From positions 27,978 to 91,977 of the forward strand of contig JAAFJL010000002.1 in NCBI GenBank assembly GCA_013298865.1: a stretch of DNA of 64,000 nt, written 5' to 3'. Origin of the DNA: Cytophagales bacterium. GTDB taxonomy: Bacteria > Bacteroidota > Bacteroidia > Cytophagales > Spirosomataceae. Shown here piece after piece: positions 17,757-26,588 of the stretch; position 1 is the stretch's first letter; each line of letters starts with the position of its first letter. Under the pieces are notes generated by a model. That model made no database searches, had not been told where the DNA came from, and saw only the letters and a program-made list of their open reading frames with translations. The position numbers were made by a program, and so were the translations under genes.

Positions 17757-20288
17757 ATGGATATTAACTCTTATTTTCAATCATACCATAATTACTTCTG
17801 GCAATGGGAGGATGATGTCGAAGTTATAGGGATTCCCAATAATAACACAATTGCTTTCAGAGGTTTAGTTGTAGATATTTTAGAAATACTTGCTCCACAG
17901 GGTCTTCCACACTTTGGTTCATTACTTTTAGCTATAATTGCTACCAATCCTAATGGCAAAATGGATGCTAACGTGGTTTCTGATATTATGAATCACGCCT
18001 TAGAGGATTATGAAGAAACTACATTATATCAAGCAACGACTTTTTTAAAATTGCTTTCTGAAATTCCCGATAGTTATAAAAGTGGAAACAAAAGAATACT
18101 ACTTTTTCAGACAATTTTTACGAACTGTCACAATATAAATTCAGTAAAAAATTCTTTAAAAATTAGGGATGAGTATCATTCAAATAAGCGTAATGATGGA
18201 AAAAATTCCAATAAAATTGCTTTTAGTAAAACAAATTTTAACAAAGATTTTGGTACTATAGCTCTATTGGGCAAAAAATTCAAATCCGTAGAAGACATCA
18301 TCAATAAAATGGCTTCTTTGCCTGATTTACCTAATGATGTTCTGAAATTAGAAGAGAATGTTTTAAATGAAACCGTCTCGAAAGATATTGTTGAACAGCT
18401 TGTTGAAAATGATAAAACGTTTCATGTAGGCTCATTAATCAAGCGTATTTGGAGTGGTTTGAATATTCCAGTGCATAGTGCTTTGCCAAGCCAGCAACCT
18501 TTGGGGGGAGTATCTGATTTGACAAATAAAGGGGATTTTGACAAATTATTAATCTCTGAATTTGCGAATGATGATTTGGTGTTTATGTCGAGATTAGCCA
18601 ATAATGAGGCATTGTACATTCAACGAGAAATCCCACCAACCAATAATGATTTGCATCGTGTAATTCTGATTGATGTTTCGCTAAAAAACTGGGGAACGCC
18701 TAAAATTGTTGCTTTTGCGGCAGCCTTAGCTATTGCCAAACACCCTAAAACAGATATAGATTGTAAGGTTTTTGCAATTGGAAATTCATTCTATTCCATT
18801 GATATTCAGAGCATTGATACAATTATAAATGGTTTGCAAATATTAGAAGGCAGTCTGAATGCGAGTAATGGATTAAATAATTTTTTTAAAGAAAACCCTG
18901 CCAATAAAAATCAAGAAGTTTTCGTCATAACAGAATATTCCACTTTGAAACAAGTTGAAATGTTGAAAGCCTTGACCGAAAACCATTCAGGAATAAACTA
19001 CTGGATTCACACGGATGCGGAAGGAAATATTGACGTTTTCAAGAAACAACAAAATAGCAAGAAGCATTTACAACATTTGCAATTGCCTTTGGAGGAGCTT
19101 TGGAAGAGGGAAGTAAAGACTAAGAAATCTCGTAAAATTGAACATGAAACTGTTACTGATTTTCCGATACTTTTCAATAATTCGATGAATGACAAAAAGA
19201 TTCTTTCTACAATTGAAGGTGATTTTTTTATTATTACTTCTGAAAAGACTTTGTTGAAACATTATGAAAAAAAGACACTGAGTCAATCAAACAAAGGCTG
19301 GGAAATGTTACATACAAATTTGCCTAATTTCAATAGTGAGTTTGCAATTGGAATATTAAGAAATGGAGATATTTCGCTTTTAATATACAATTATCACCAC
19401 AAAGAAATTACACTTTTATTCCTTTTAAGTAAAGAACAGATAACATTTCCTTTCACAGAATGGGTGACTTGGGGAGAAAAAGGTTTCGTGTTTTATGAAG
19501 AAAAATTTTATTACAGATGTTGGTCATTTGAAGCGAGAGATGGGACAATTAATGAGAATAAAAATTTACCCGAAAGTATTAGATACAGAAAAGATGAATT
19601 AAACGATTTGGAAAATAAACATTCATTTTCCAGTTCTGCAAACATTCTCAAAAATGTTAATTGGGTATATATTAATCAAAAAAATGAGTTGGTATTTAAC
19701 GTTCATTCCTTGAAATTAAACTCAGGAGGTGTCATTAAATTAGATAAATCTTTCAACCGAGAAAAAGTGTTCAATTCTACTAAAACTGAAACAGGAGAGT
19801 TTGAGTTTCCAGATGGCAGTGTCATCGAAATTAATAGGTCTGGTATGTTGATTTTGAAAAGTAGTAATGAGAATATTCCCTATATTTATGTGCCTTCGGT
19901 GATTGATGCGGCTTTGGGTGTGGCTACTAAGACGGAATTTGCAGGGTATCAGTATTATTATAAGGAAGGGAAGTATGCTGTTTATCTACTTGGATGTCAT
20001 CATAAATTGGAGACTGTAAAGCTGGTTAATGATTTCACAGGTCTTGGTTTAAAATATTCAAAAGATAAAGTAGATGAGTTGTATGAGGGCAAACCAAGCG
20101 TTTTTTTAACAGACTGTTCAAAAGCTGAATTTAACAAATATGAAAAATTATTTAATGAATATGATGCTGAAATAGTTTGTGACCAAAAAGGTAATTCATT
20201 CCAAAACATTATCACAACAACAGAATTCTTCAAAAAAAATATTCAAGCCTTTATAAAAAATATTCAAGATTATGGAGTTAAGAATTAG
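17757..20288 (+). CDS. vWA-domain protein with predicted C-terminal beta-propeller
   Basis: An 843-residue cytosolic protein with three regions. Residues 1 to about 280 form a helical accessory region (AFRGLVVDILEILAPQGLP, HFGSLLLAIIATNPNGKMD). Residues about 298-440 form a von Willebrand A-like fold with LHRVILIDVSLKNWGTPK. Its metal site (MIDAS) reads D306-V-S308-L-K310, so the third DxSxS position is lysine and metal binding may be lost or altered. Residues about 480-770 contain short repeated beta strands (GNISLLIYN-like units, GEFEFPDGSVIEINRSG, SGMLILKSS), consistent with a beta-propeller. The final 100 residues (YYYKEGKYAVYLLGCHHKLETVKLV) may be another small domain. It is predicted to work with the MoxR ATPase. 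It overlaps the last cassette gene by 17 bp. Confidence 0.85.
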   Translation: MDINSYFQSYHNYFWQWEDDVEVIGIPNNNTIAFRGLVVDILEILAPQGLPHFGSLLLAIIATNPNGKMDANVVSDIMNHALEDYEETTLYQATTFLKLLSEIPDSYKSGNKRILLFQTIFTNCHNINSVKNSLKIRDEYHSNKRNDGKNSNKIAFSKTNFNKDFGTIALLGKKFKSVEDIINKMASLPDLPNDVLKLEENVLNETVSKDIVEQLVENDKTFHVGSLIKRIWSGLNIPVHSALPSQQPLGGVSDLTNKGDFDKLLISEFANDDLVFMSRLANNEALYIQREIPPTNNDLHRVILIDVSLKNWGTPKIVAFAAALAIAKHPKTDIDCKVFAIGNSFYSIDIQSIDTIINGLQILEGSLNASNGLNNFFKENPANKNQEVFVITEYSTLKQVEMLKALTENHSGINYWIHTDAEGNIDVFKKQQNSKKHLQHLQLPLEELWKREVKTKKSRKIEHETVTDFPILFNNSMNDKKILSTIEGDFFIITSEKTLLKHYEKKTLSQSNKGWEMLHTNLPNFNSEFAIGILRNGDISLLIYNYHHKEITLLFLLSKEQITFPFTEWVTWGEKGFVFYEEKFYYRCWSFEARDGTINENKNLPESIRYRKDELNDLENKHSFSSSANILKNVNWVYINQKNELVFNVHSLKLNSGGVIKLDKSFNREKVFNSTKTETGEFEFPDGSVIEINRSGMLILKSSNENIPYIYVPSVIDAALGVATKTEFAGYQYYYKEGKYAVYLLGCHHKLETVKLVNDFTGLGLKYSKDKVDELYEGKPSVFLTDCSKAEFNKYEKLFNEYDAEIVCDQKGNSFQNIITTTEFFKKNIQAFIKNIQDYGVKN

Positions 20289-22020
20289 ACCTTTTCATAA
20301 AAATACGTATCCGTTCGGAGGTTTTTTAATCAAAAATCCTTCGGTTTCGGTATGGTTGAAGGAAATACAATCTTTGAATTTTTCTTTGCAGAATGTACAA
20401 ATTTTTCCTATTTCTGACATAATACCTAATTCTATTTGGGGATGTTTTGTATTGACTACCAATAAGTTAACGTTAAACCAAGTTGGCAAAAACGAAATTT
20501 GCCAGCAAATAGCAGCAAATTTATTTATTGCTGAAAAATCTATTCTACAACCTGAATTAAGCCCAAATGAAATAGAGAAACTGTTTTCTAAAAATATTCA
20601 CGTCTTTCATCCAGATTTTGGTTTGATTGAATTGACAGAGGAACTGAATCTTGAAAAAATATTATCTGAACCAACTTTAAAGTCTTTCTATATAACCAAG
20701 CCAAATCCACCCGTTTTTATTCCAAAACAAATCAATAGTTTTCAAGTAAAGCCAGTCCCTCCAGAAGAAGTTTTGAAAAATATGGAGGAAAAGATTTTCC
20801 CCAAACAGGAAAAAATGAAAGACGAGCCTTTATCGGCATTTGAACATTTGAAATTAGGTTTCTATAAAACACTTTTTTCAAAATCTTCCGAAAAAAGAGA
20901 GGGTGCGGGCGAAAGTGTGAACATCAAAAAATCTGATTGGTGGACAAAACTTGAATCGTTGTTCAAGGGTGTGGGAAAAGAAGGCGGGATTTCAGAAAAA
21001 ATGCAGCAAGATTTTGAAGACCTTGAAAAACGGAATCAGAAACAAATGGATAAATTGATGGATTTATTCAAAAATAATCCTGACGAAGCCCTTAAATATG
21101 CAATTCCGTTGGATGATAACGGGAGTTCAAGAGGAGGTACGAGCGGACAATTTGAAATGTCCAAAAGATGGACTAATTTTTCACTTTTAGGAGATATGCT
21201 TGGCGGTAAGGGGTCGGGCGGCGGTATTGACATGGGCGACCATTATTTTACGTTACAAAAACAATATTCAGATACTGCTTTAGAATTTATCAAGCAAAAA
21301 CAGTTTCATAAGGCGGCTTTTGTGTATATGAAATTACTCAAAAATCCACACCAAGCAGCCGAAACCTTGGCAACGGGAGAATATTACCAAGAAGCCGCAG
21401 GAATATTCTTGAAACATTCAAACAATAAAAAACGAGCCGCAGAATGTTACGAAAAAGGCAACATGACAGGCGAAGCCATTGAAATATACAAGGATTTGGG
21501 CGAAAATGAGATGGTTGGAGATTTGTATGTAAAAATCAAAAAACGCAGAGAAGCAGATACTTATTATGGTTTTGTGATAGATGATTACAAGTCTAAAAGC
21601 CAGTACGTAAAGGCTTCTTTGATTTATAAAAACAAAATGAATAATGAGCGTGGCGGGCAGTCGATGTTATTGCAAGGTTGGCGGGTAAATGCTGATGCTT
21701 TTAATTGCCTGAATAATTATTTTGCCAATATTTCAGACATTAAGGAGCTAAAAACGGAGATTGACGCAGTATATAATTATGATGTTTCTCCACAAAACAG
21801 AGAATCTTTTTTGCGAGTAATCAAGCATGAATTTGATAAGAAAAATGAGCTTTCGGATTCTATCAAAGAAATGGCTTACGAAATTGTGGCGGCTCAGATT
21901 CCGACTAATCCTACCATTGTATCTGAATTGAAAGGGTTTAATCCAAAAGACCAACAATTGACGAAAGACACAATTCGGTTTAATTTGAAGAATAAGCAGA
22001 GTTTAAATAGAAAATCTTAA
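20272..22020 (+). CDS. Last gene of MoxR-vWA-propeller cassette: bpX6-like N-terminus plus helical repeats
   Basis: A 582-residue cytosolic protein, start overlapping the vWA gene by 17 bp. The N-terminal 150 residues (RIRPFHKNTYPFGGFLIKN, IWGCFVLTTNKL) are beta-rich and look like the bpX6-type domain. A charged linker with GGISEKMQQDFEDLEKRNQ follows. Residues about 280-315 carry a Gly/Ser-rich stretch with ALKYAIPLDDNG and FEMSKRWTNFSLLGDMLGG. Residues about 330-450 form TPR-like helical repeats (ALEFIKQKQFHKAAFVYMKLL, YYQEAAGIFLKHSNNKKRAAECYEKGN). This order resembles proteins next to MoxR/vWA genes in Myxobacteria and Planctomycetes, as I remember them. A scaffold or recognition subunit is likely. 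A 68-bp gap follows before the next gene. Confidence 0.82.
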   Translation: MELRIRPFHKNTYPFGGFLIKNPSVSVWLKEIQSLNFSLQNVQIFPISDIIPNSIWGCFVLTTNKLTLNQVGKNEICQQIAANLFIAEKSILQPELSPNEIEKLFSKNIHVFHPDFGLIELTEELNLEKILSEPTLKSFYITKPNPPVFIPKQINSFQVKPVPPEEVLKNMEEKIFPKQEKMKDEPLSAFEHLKLGFYKTLFSKSSEKREGAGESVNIKKSDWWTKLESLFKGVGKEGGISEKMQQDFEDLEKRNQKQMDKLMDLFKNNPDEALKYAIPLDDNGSSRGGTSGQFEMSKRWTNFSLLGDMLGGKGSGGGIDMGDHYFTLQKQYSDTALEFIKQKQFHKAAFVYMKLLKNPHQAAETLATGEYYQEAAGIFLKHSNNKKRAAECYEKGNMTGEAIEIYKDLGENEMVGDLYVKIKKRREADTYYGFVIDDYKSKSQYVKASLIYKNKMNNERGGQSMLLQGWRVNADAFNCLNNYFANISDIKELKTEIDAVYNYDVSPQNRESFLRVIKHEFDKKNELSDSIKEMAYEIVAAQIPTNPTIVSELKGFNPKDQQLTKDTIRFNLKNKQSLNRKS

Positions 22021-22088
22021 AAAACTGATTTTTATTCGTAAATTTGTGGTCTGGCTATATTGTCAATAAATTGTTATGTTATTATTAA

Positions 22089-22862
22089 ATGTCAAAACTT
22101 GCTGCACAAGACAAATTCCTTGATTTGTCAGACTACGGAAGACCGCTTGCTACTGTATTTGCAAATCAGTTAAAAAATACCCGCTTCACTCCTATTCATG
22201 TTACTTTACTTTTTGGAATTTGTGGTTTAATAGCCATTTTCTGTATCCTGAAAGGTTACTTTCTTTTGGCAGGGCTATTCTTGATTCTAAAATCAATCAT
22301 AGACGCTGCCGATGGAGAATTAGCTCGTATCAAAAACACACCGTCCTACACAGGTAGGTATCTGGACAGTGTTTTTGACATAATACTTAATTTTATGTTT
22401 CTCATGACCATTTGTTATGTTTCAAAAGCGTCTATCTGGTTTACGATTCTGGCATTTATTTGCGTACAATTGCAGGGAACTTTGTATAATTATTACTACG
22501 TGATTTTGAGGAATAAATCAGTTGGAGGAGATACCACCAGTAAAATATTTGAGTATAAATCACCGAGAGCATTTCCGCAGGAAAGTCAGAAATGGGTAGA
22601 TTTTTTGTTTTTTACTTACACGCTCGTATATGGAATTTTCGACAAAATCATTCATTTCATGGACAAGAATGCGTACAAAGTAAAAACTTTTCCGAATTGG
22701 TTCATGACATTACTTTCTATCTATGGACTTGGTTTTCAGTTACTTATCATTGCGATAATGTTACCTTTAAACTTGATTGATTATATTATCCCTTTTTTCA
22801 TTGTATATTCTTCCTTTATTTTTGTTTTAATAAGTATTCGGAAAGTGTTAATAAAAGTTTAA
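22089..22862 (+). CDS. CDP-alcohol phosphatidyltransferase family protein
   Basis: A 257-residue integral membrane enzyme with about six hydrophobic helices. The family signature is complete: D-A-A-D-G-E-L-A-R followed eight residues later by G-R-Y-L-D-S-V-F-D (about residues 74-99), matching DxxDGxxAR...GxxxDxxxD. The four aspartates bind two divalent metals and catalyse displacement of CMP from a CDP-alcohol. Whether the product is a phospholipid head group or a phosphosugar cannot be told from sequence. The stop codon TAA is followed, in the same frame and after only two codons, by the TTG start of an ABC ATPase, which suggests tight coupling of the two genes. Confidence 0.93.
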   Translation: MSKLAAQDKFLDLSDYGRPLATVFANQLKNTRFTPIHVTLLFGICGLIAIFCILKGYFLLAGLFLILKSIIDAADGELARIKNTPSYTGRYLDSVFDIILNFMFLMTICYVSKASIWFTILAFICVQLQGTLYNYYYVILRNKSVGGDTTSKIFEYKSPRAFPQESQKWVDFLFFTYTLVYGIFDKIIHFMDKNAYKVKTFPNWFMTLLSIYGLGFQLLIIAIMLPLNLIDYIIPFFIVYSSFIFVLISIRKVLIKV

Positions 22863-22868
22863 AATATT

Positions 22869-23633
22869 TTGGGAAATCCATTTTATCAGGCTAAAAAGAT
22901 AGGCAAATCATACGGAGATGCCATCATTCTGAATGACATTTCTTTTGAGGTTAATCAAGGAGAAATTTTGGCAATTATTGGGGGAAGTGGAGCAGGGAAA
23001 TCTACATTATTGAATATACTTTCAGGGAATATTCAGCCAAATCTTGAAGGAGAAATCAAGGTTAATCAACAAAGTTTGGATTTATATTTTGAAAGGTTAA
23101 TCAAAGAATTTCCTTCAATAAAACTAATTCCGCAAGATTTTAGATTAAAACCAGACTATAAAATCTCAGAAAATATTGACCTTTCTTTAACCGAATTCTC
23201 GGCTGATTATCGAAAAGAAAGAGTCGATTATTTGCTTGAACTTTTTGGTTTAAAACACTTAGAAAATCGTAAACCACGTGAAGTTTCTGGTGGAGAAAAA
23301 CAAAGAACCGCCATCGCAAGGGCAATCGCCAATGAACCTCAAGTACTCCTCTTAGATGAACCATTCAGTAATTTAGACGCCATCAATAAGAATAATTTAC
23401 GTAAAATTTTATTGGAAGTTATCAAAACAGAACAAATCGCTTGCATTTTCGTAAGTCATGATTTGTTTGATGTATTTGGAATTGCAGATAAAATTGGGGT
23501 TTTGCAAAACGGAGAGATGATTGCCGTTGGAACAGTCGATGAAATAATGAAAAGCAATCTTCCGTATATAAAAGATTTAATTTCCAATGCTTTTGAACCT
23601 GTTAAAGAGTTTTTGAAAAGTGTTGAGATTTAG
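22869..23633 (+). CDS. ABC transporter ATP-binding protein, non-ATG start
   Basis: A 254-residue ABC ATPase with Walker A GGSGAGKST (about residues 38-46), Q-loop KLIPQDFRL, signature VSGGEKQRTAIARAIA, Walker B VLLLDEPFSNLD and H-loop VSHD. No in-frame ATG lies before the ATPase core. The reading frame opens directly after the TAA of the upstream gene (codons AAT, ATT, TTG), so TTG at 22869 is the likely start, with ATT the only close alternative. Families with this compact architecture energise importers or exporters, but no permease gene is adjacent. Linkage with the CDP-alcohol transferase hints at lipid or glycolipid movement, which is inference. It ends at a strong bidirectional hairpin. 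Confidence 0.93.
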   Translation: MGNPFYQAKKIGKSYGDAIILNDISFEVNQGEILAIIGGSGAGKSTLLNILSGNIQPNLEGEIKVNQQSLDLYFERLIKEFPSIKLIPQDFRLKPDYKISENIDLSLTEFSADYRKERVDYLLELFGLKHLENRKPREVSGGEKQRTAIARAIANEPQVLLLDEPFSNLDAINKNNLRKILLEVIKTEQIACIFVSHDLFDVFGIADKIGVLQNGEMIAVGTVDEIMKSNLPYIKDLISNAFEPVKEFLKSVEI

Positions 23634-23685
23634 ATGTTTGTTTTTGGTGGTCGGAAAACTAAATCGACCACCGAAAACAAACATC
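23633..23685. terminator. Bidirectional terminator hairpin between ABC ATPase and topoisomerase subunit genes
   Basis: 21-bp arms 23633-23653 and 23665-23685 match at 20 of 21 positions (the mismatch is a G:U wobble on the plus-strand RNA) around an 11-nt loop. The outer part of each arm is T-rich or A-rich. It lies exactly between two convergent genes and should stop transcription from both sides. Confidence 0.85.
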
Positions 23686-23691
23686 TGAAAA

Positions 23692-26316
23692 CTAAAATAA
23701 TCCTAATTGTTCGCCTTGCTCTAAAACTGCACTTGTAGCATCAAAATGAATTTCTTCAGGAGCAATTAATTTCGGTTTCGATAAATCTATCTCCACCACA
23801 TTTGCTTCACTTTCATTGACTTCATCTGCTGGTTCTTCTACAACTTTAGGTGCTAACAATTTGATAGTCTGAACTTTAGGGATTGTAATCTTAGTTCCCT
23901 GTGCTTTCCAACCTCTGATTTCAGCAATTTCATCAACATTTATTTCTTCTTTGTGCGTTCCTTTCTCATCCTTAGAAACTACTTCTATTCTTGGATAATT
24001 ATCAATTGAAACGACCGATAATTTAGACCCTTTTTCATCCGAGATGAATAAGAATTTTTTATCGATTGTTGTGGTTTCAACTCTGAAACGCTTTACGAAA
24101 TATGTCTTTGAACCACCATCAAAATAGACACCAGAAATAATCCCTTGAGGAATAAATTTCACTAAAATCAATATATCTTTTGGTTCGTAACGGTTAGTTA
24201 ACTCAAAATTGGTTAGTTCATAAGTACCATCATTGTAAACTACCAGAATGTGGTCTTTCGCTTCAAAATTCCCAAGATAACGACCATGTTCATCCCGATT
24301 TAACCTTCCAATGGTTTCGTCATAGTAAATATCAACTCCGCCAAGGGTAGATGCACCTGCCGATTTAAAAACAACTTTTCTAATTGGGAATTTCGTGAGG
24401 ACATTTCCCATTGAATCTCTTCCTTTAATCAATAATCCAGCAAAATTGAAATCGAATTGTTTGACCCTTGCACTACAATTTGCGGTAAGATTTATCTGAA
24501 TCGTTTCAGCTTCTCCATTATCGTTTGCTGTAAAATGCAAAATTTTTGACTTCGGATTTCCTTGTGTTAAATCATAGTCACGGTCACGGGTCACGGCGGT
24601 AACTTTAAATCTTTTCACATAAGAAACGCCAGATTTCCCATCAAAATAAACCGTATCGTAAACCTTACGGTCATCATTTTTCTTGAAAACCGAAACATAG
24701 ATTATGTCTTTCCCAACAAAAACCTTATCTCCAATCTTGACAACCTTACAAATACCATCCCTTCTGAAAATGATAACATCGTCAATATCAGAGCAATCCA
24801 TTACATATTCATCTTTTTTGAGGTTATAGCCAATAAAACCATCCTCACGATTTACATATAATTTTTGATTGGCAGCGGCAACAACTGTTGCTGAAATTGT
24901 ATTGAAATTTCTGATTTCTGTTTTTCGTTCTCTTCCTTTTCCGTATTTTTTTAGTAAATCTTTAAAGTAATCAATCGAATAACGGATAATATTAGCCAAA
25001 TTATCTTCTGTTTCGGCTAATTCATCTTCAAGACGCTTCATTAACTCATCCGCCTTGAAACCATCATATTTTGAAATTCTTTTGATGCGAATTTCCAATA
25101 ATCTCAAAATATCATCCTGTACAATTTCACGATAAAACTGAGGTTTGTACGGGTCTAAAGCAGTATCAACAGTACTAATTACTAACTCGAATGTTTCGCA
25201 TTCTTCAATTTGTCGATAAATACGGTTTTCAATAAAGATTTTTTCTAATGAACTAAATAATAATCTTTCCAATAATTCATCTCGACGAATCTCTAATTCA
25301 CGCTGTAATAATCTGACAGTCTGTTGAGTACAAGTTTTCAGAATCTCAGAAACTCCAATAAAATGAGGTTTATCAGCAATAATTACACAGGCATTCGGAG
25401 AAACCGAAATTTCACAATCTGTAAAGGCATACAAGGCATCAATTGTAACATCTGGCGAAGTACCAGGCGTAAGTTGAACTTGGATTTCTACATCTTTCGC
25501 CGTGTTATCAATTACTTTTTTAATCTTGATTTTACCTGCATCATTTGCTTTAATGATAGATTCAATCAAAGATGTTGTGGTAGTACCAAAAGGTATGTCT
25601 TTGATAATCAGTGTTTTCTTATCAAATTCTTCTATTCTTGCCCTACATCTAATTCGTCCACCTCTTAATCCATCATTATAATTTGTTACATCAGCATAGC
25701 CACCAGTCAAGAAGTCTGGATAAATTTCAACCTCTTTTCCTTTCAGAATATCAATAGAAGCCTCAATTAACTCAACAAAATTATGTGGAAGAATTTTTGT
25801 CGCTAAACCAACTGCAATACCTTCTACACCTTGTGCCAAGAGCAATGGGAATTTTACAGGTAGCGTAACGGGTTCTCTTTTCCGACCATCGTACGACATT
25901 TGCCATTGTGTAGTATCAGGATTGAAAACTACATCATTGGCAAATTTTGATAAACGAACTTCAATGTAACGAGCAGCAGCAGCACTGTCGCCTGTACGAA
26001 TATCGCCCCAGTTGCCTTGCAAATCAAATACTAAATCTTTCTGACCGAGGTTTACAATTGCCTCAGAAATTGAAGCATCTCCGTGGGGGTGGTACTGCAT
26101 CGTTTGCCCAATAACATTGGCAACTTTATTGAAACGACCATCGTCCATTTCATTCAAAGCATGAAGTATTCGACGTTGCACTGGTTTCAGACCATCTTCA
26201 ATAGTGGGTACGGCTCGTTCCAAAATTACATACGAAGCATATTCGAGAAACCAATTCTCGTACATACCTGCCACTGCAATTTGTTCCTGTAAAGCGTCCT
26301 CTTGTGGGGTTTCCAT
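23692..26316 (-). CDS. parC: DNA gyrase/topoisomerase IV subunit A (ParC-type)
   Basis: An 874-residue type IIA topoisomerase A subunit. The breakage-reunion domain begins YASYVILERAVPTIEDGLKPVQRRIL (residues 26-51) and contains MQYHPHGDASI and the catalytic tyrosine Y117 in AAARYIEVRL. A coiled-coil region (ELMKRLEDELAETEDNLANII) and a C-terminal beta-pinwheel follow. The C-terminal domain lacks a clear gyrase box (QRRGGKG), which favours topoisomerase IV over gyrase, as in the usual second Bacteroidota paralogue. It decatenates chromosomes with a ParE partner, which is not in this window. A terminator hairpin lies 7 bp past its stop. Confidence 0.93.
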   Translation of the reverse strand: METPQEDALQEQIAVAGMYENWFLEYASYVILERAVPTIEDGLKPVQRRILHALNEMDDGRFNKVANVIGQTMQYHPHGDASISEAIVNLGQKDLVFDLQGNWGDIRTGDSAAAARYIEVRLSKFANDVVFNPDTTQWQMSYDGRKREPVTLPVKFPLLLAQGVEGIAVGLATKILPHNFVELIEASIDILKGKEVEIYPDFLTGGYADVTNYNDGLRGGRIRCRARIEEFDKKTLIIKDIPFGTTTTSLIESIIKANDAGKIKIKKVIDNTAKDVEIQVQLTPGTSPDVTIDALYAFTDCEISVSPNACVIIADKPHFIGVSEILKTCTQQTVRLLQRELEIRRDELLERLLFSSLEKIFIENRIYRQIEECETFELVISTVDTALDPYKPQFYREIVQDDILRLLEIRIKRISKYDGFKADELMKRLEDELAETEDNLANIIRYSIDYFKDLLKKYGKGRERKTEIRNFNTISATVVAAANQKLYVNREDGFIGYNLKKDEYVMDCSDIDDVIIFRRDGICKVVKIGDKVFVGKDIIYVSVFKKNDDRKVYDTVYFDGKSGVSYVKRFKVTAVTRDRDYDLTQGNPKSKILHFTANDNGEAETIQINLTANCSARVKQFDFNFAGLLIKGRDSMGNVLTKFPIRKVVFKSAGASTLGGVDIYYDETIGRLNRDEHGRYLGNFEAKDHILVVYNDGTYELTNFELTNRYEPKDILILVKFIPQGIISGVYFDGGSKTYFVKRFRVETTTIDKKFLFISDEKGSKLSVVSIDNYPRIEVVSKDEKGTHKEEINVDEIAEIRGWKAQGTKITIPKVQTIKLLAPKVVEEPADEVNESEANVVEIDLSKPKLIAPEEIHFDATSAVLEQGEQLGLF

Positions 26317-26403
26317 AAATTAATTGTAAGGGTTATAATTGAGCTTCGAGCTGTAAGCAATGAGCTTCAAGCAAAAAATTCATTTAGTGGAAAAATGAAT
26401 CAT

Positions 26404-26565
26404 TAGACTTCCTGCGAAAGTGTTTGAAGTTGCAAAACAGTATATTTTCGACTACAAACGAAGAAATTTTTTCAACCGTAGCGATGCTATGCTCTCAAAA
26501 TTTTATTCGTTTTCACTCGAAAATTCACTATTTTTCAATCACCAAACACTTTCGCAGGAAGCCTA
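26404..26565. repeat. Large palindromic element with 19-bp perfect terminal inverted repeats
   Basis: The ends 26408-26426 (CTTCCTGCGAAAGTGTTTG) and 26543-26561 are exact inverted copies. Pairing extends outward through TAG/CTA to 26404 and 26565 with one mismatch. Inside, the halves remain imperfectly complementary (TTTTCGA, AAACGAA and AAATTTT blocks). The centre is CGTAGCGATGCTATG, itself a small palindrome. The whole forms one cruciform-like structure of about 160 bp between two minus-strand genes. I see no target-site duplication and no transposase. It could be a MITE-like or REP-like element, or an unusually long transcript hairpin. Confidence 0.75.
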
Positions 26566-26588
26566 TTGTAAAAATAATAATTTATTGA

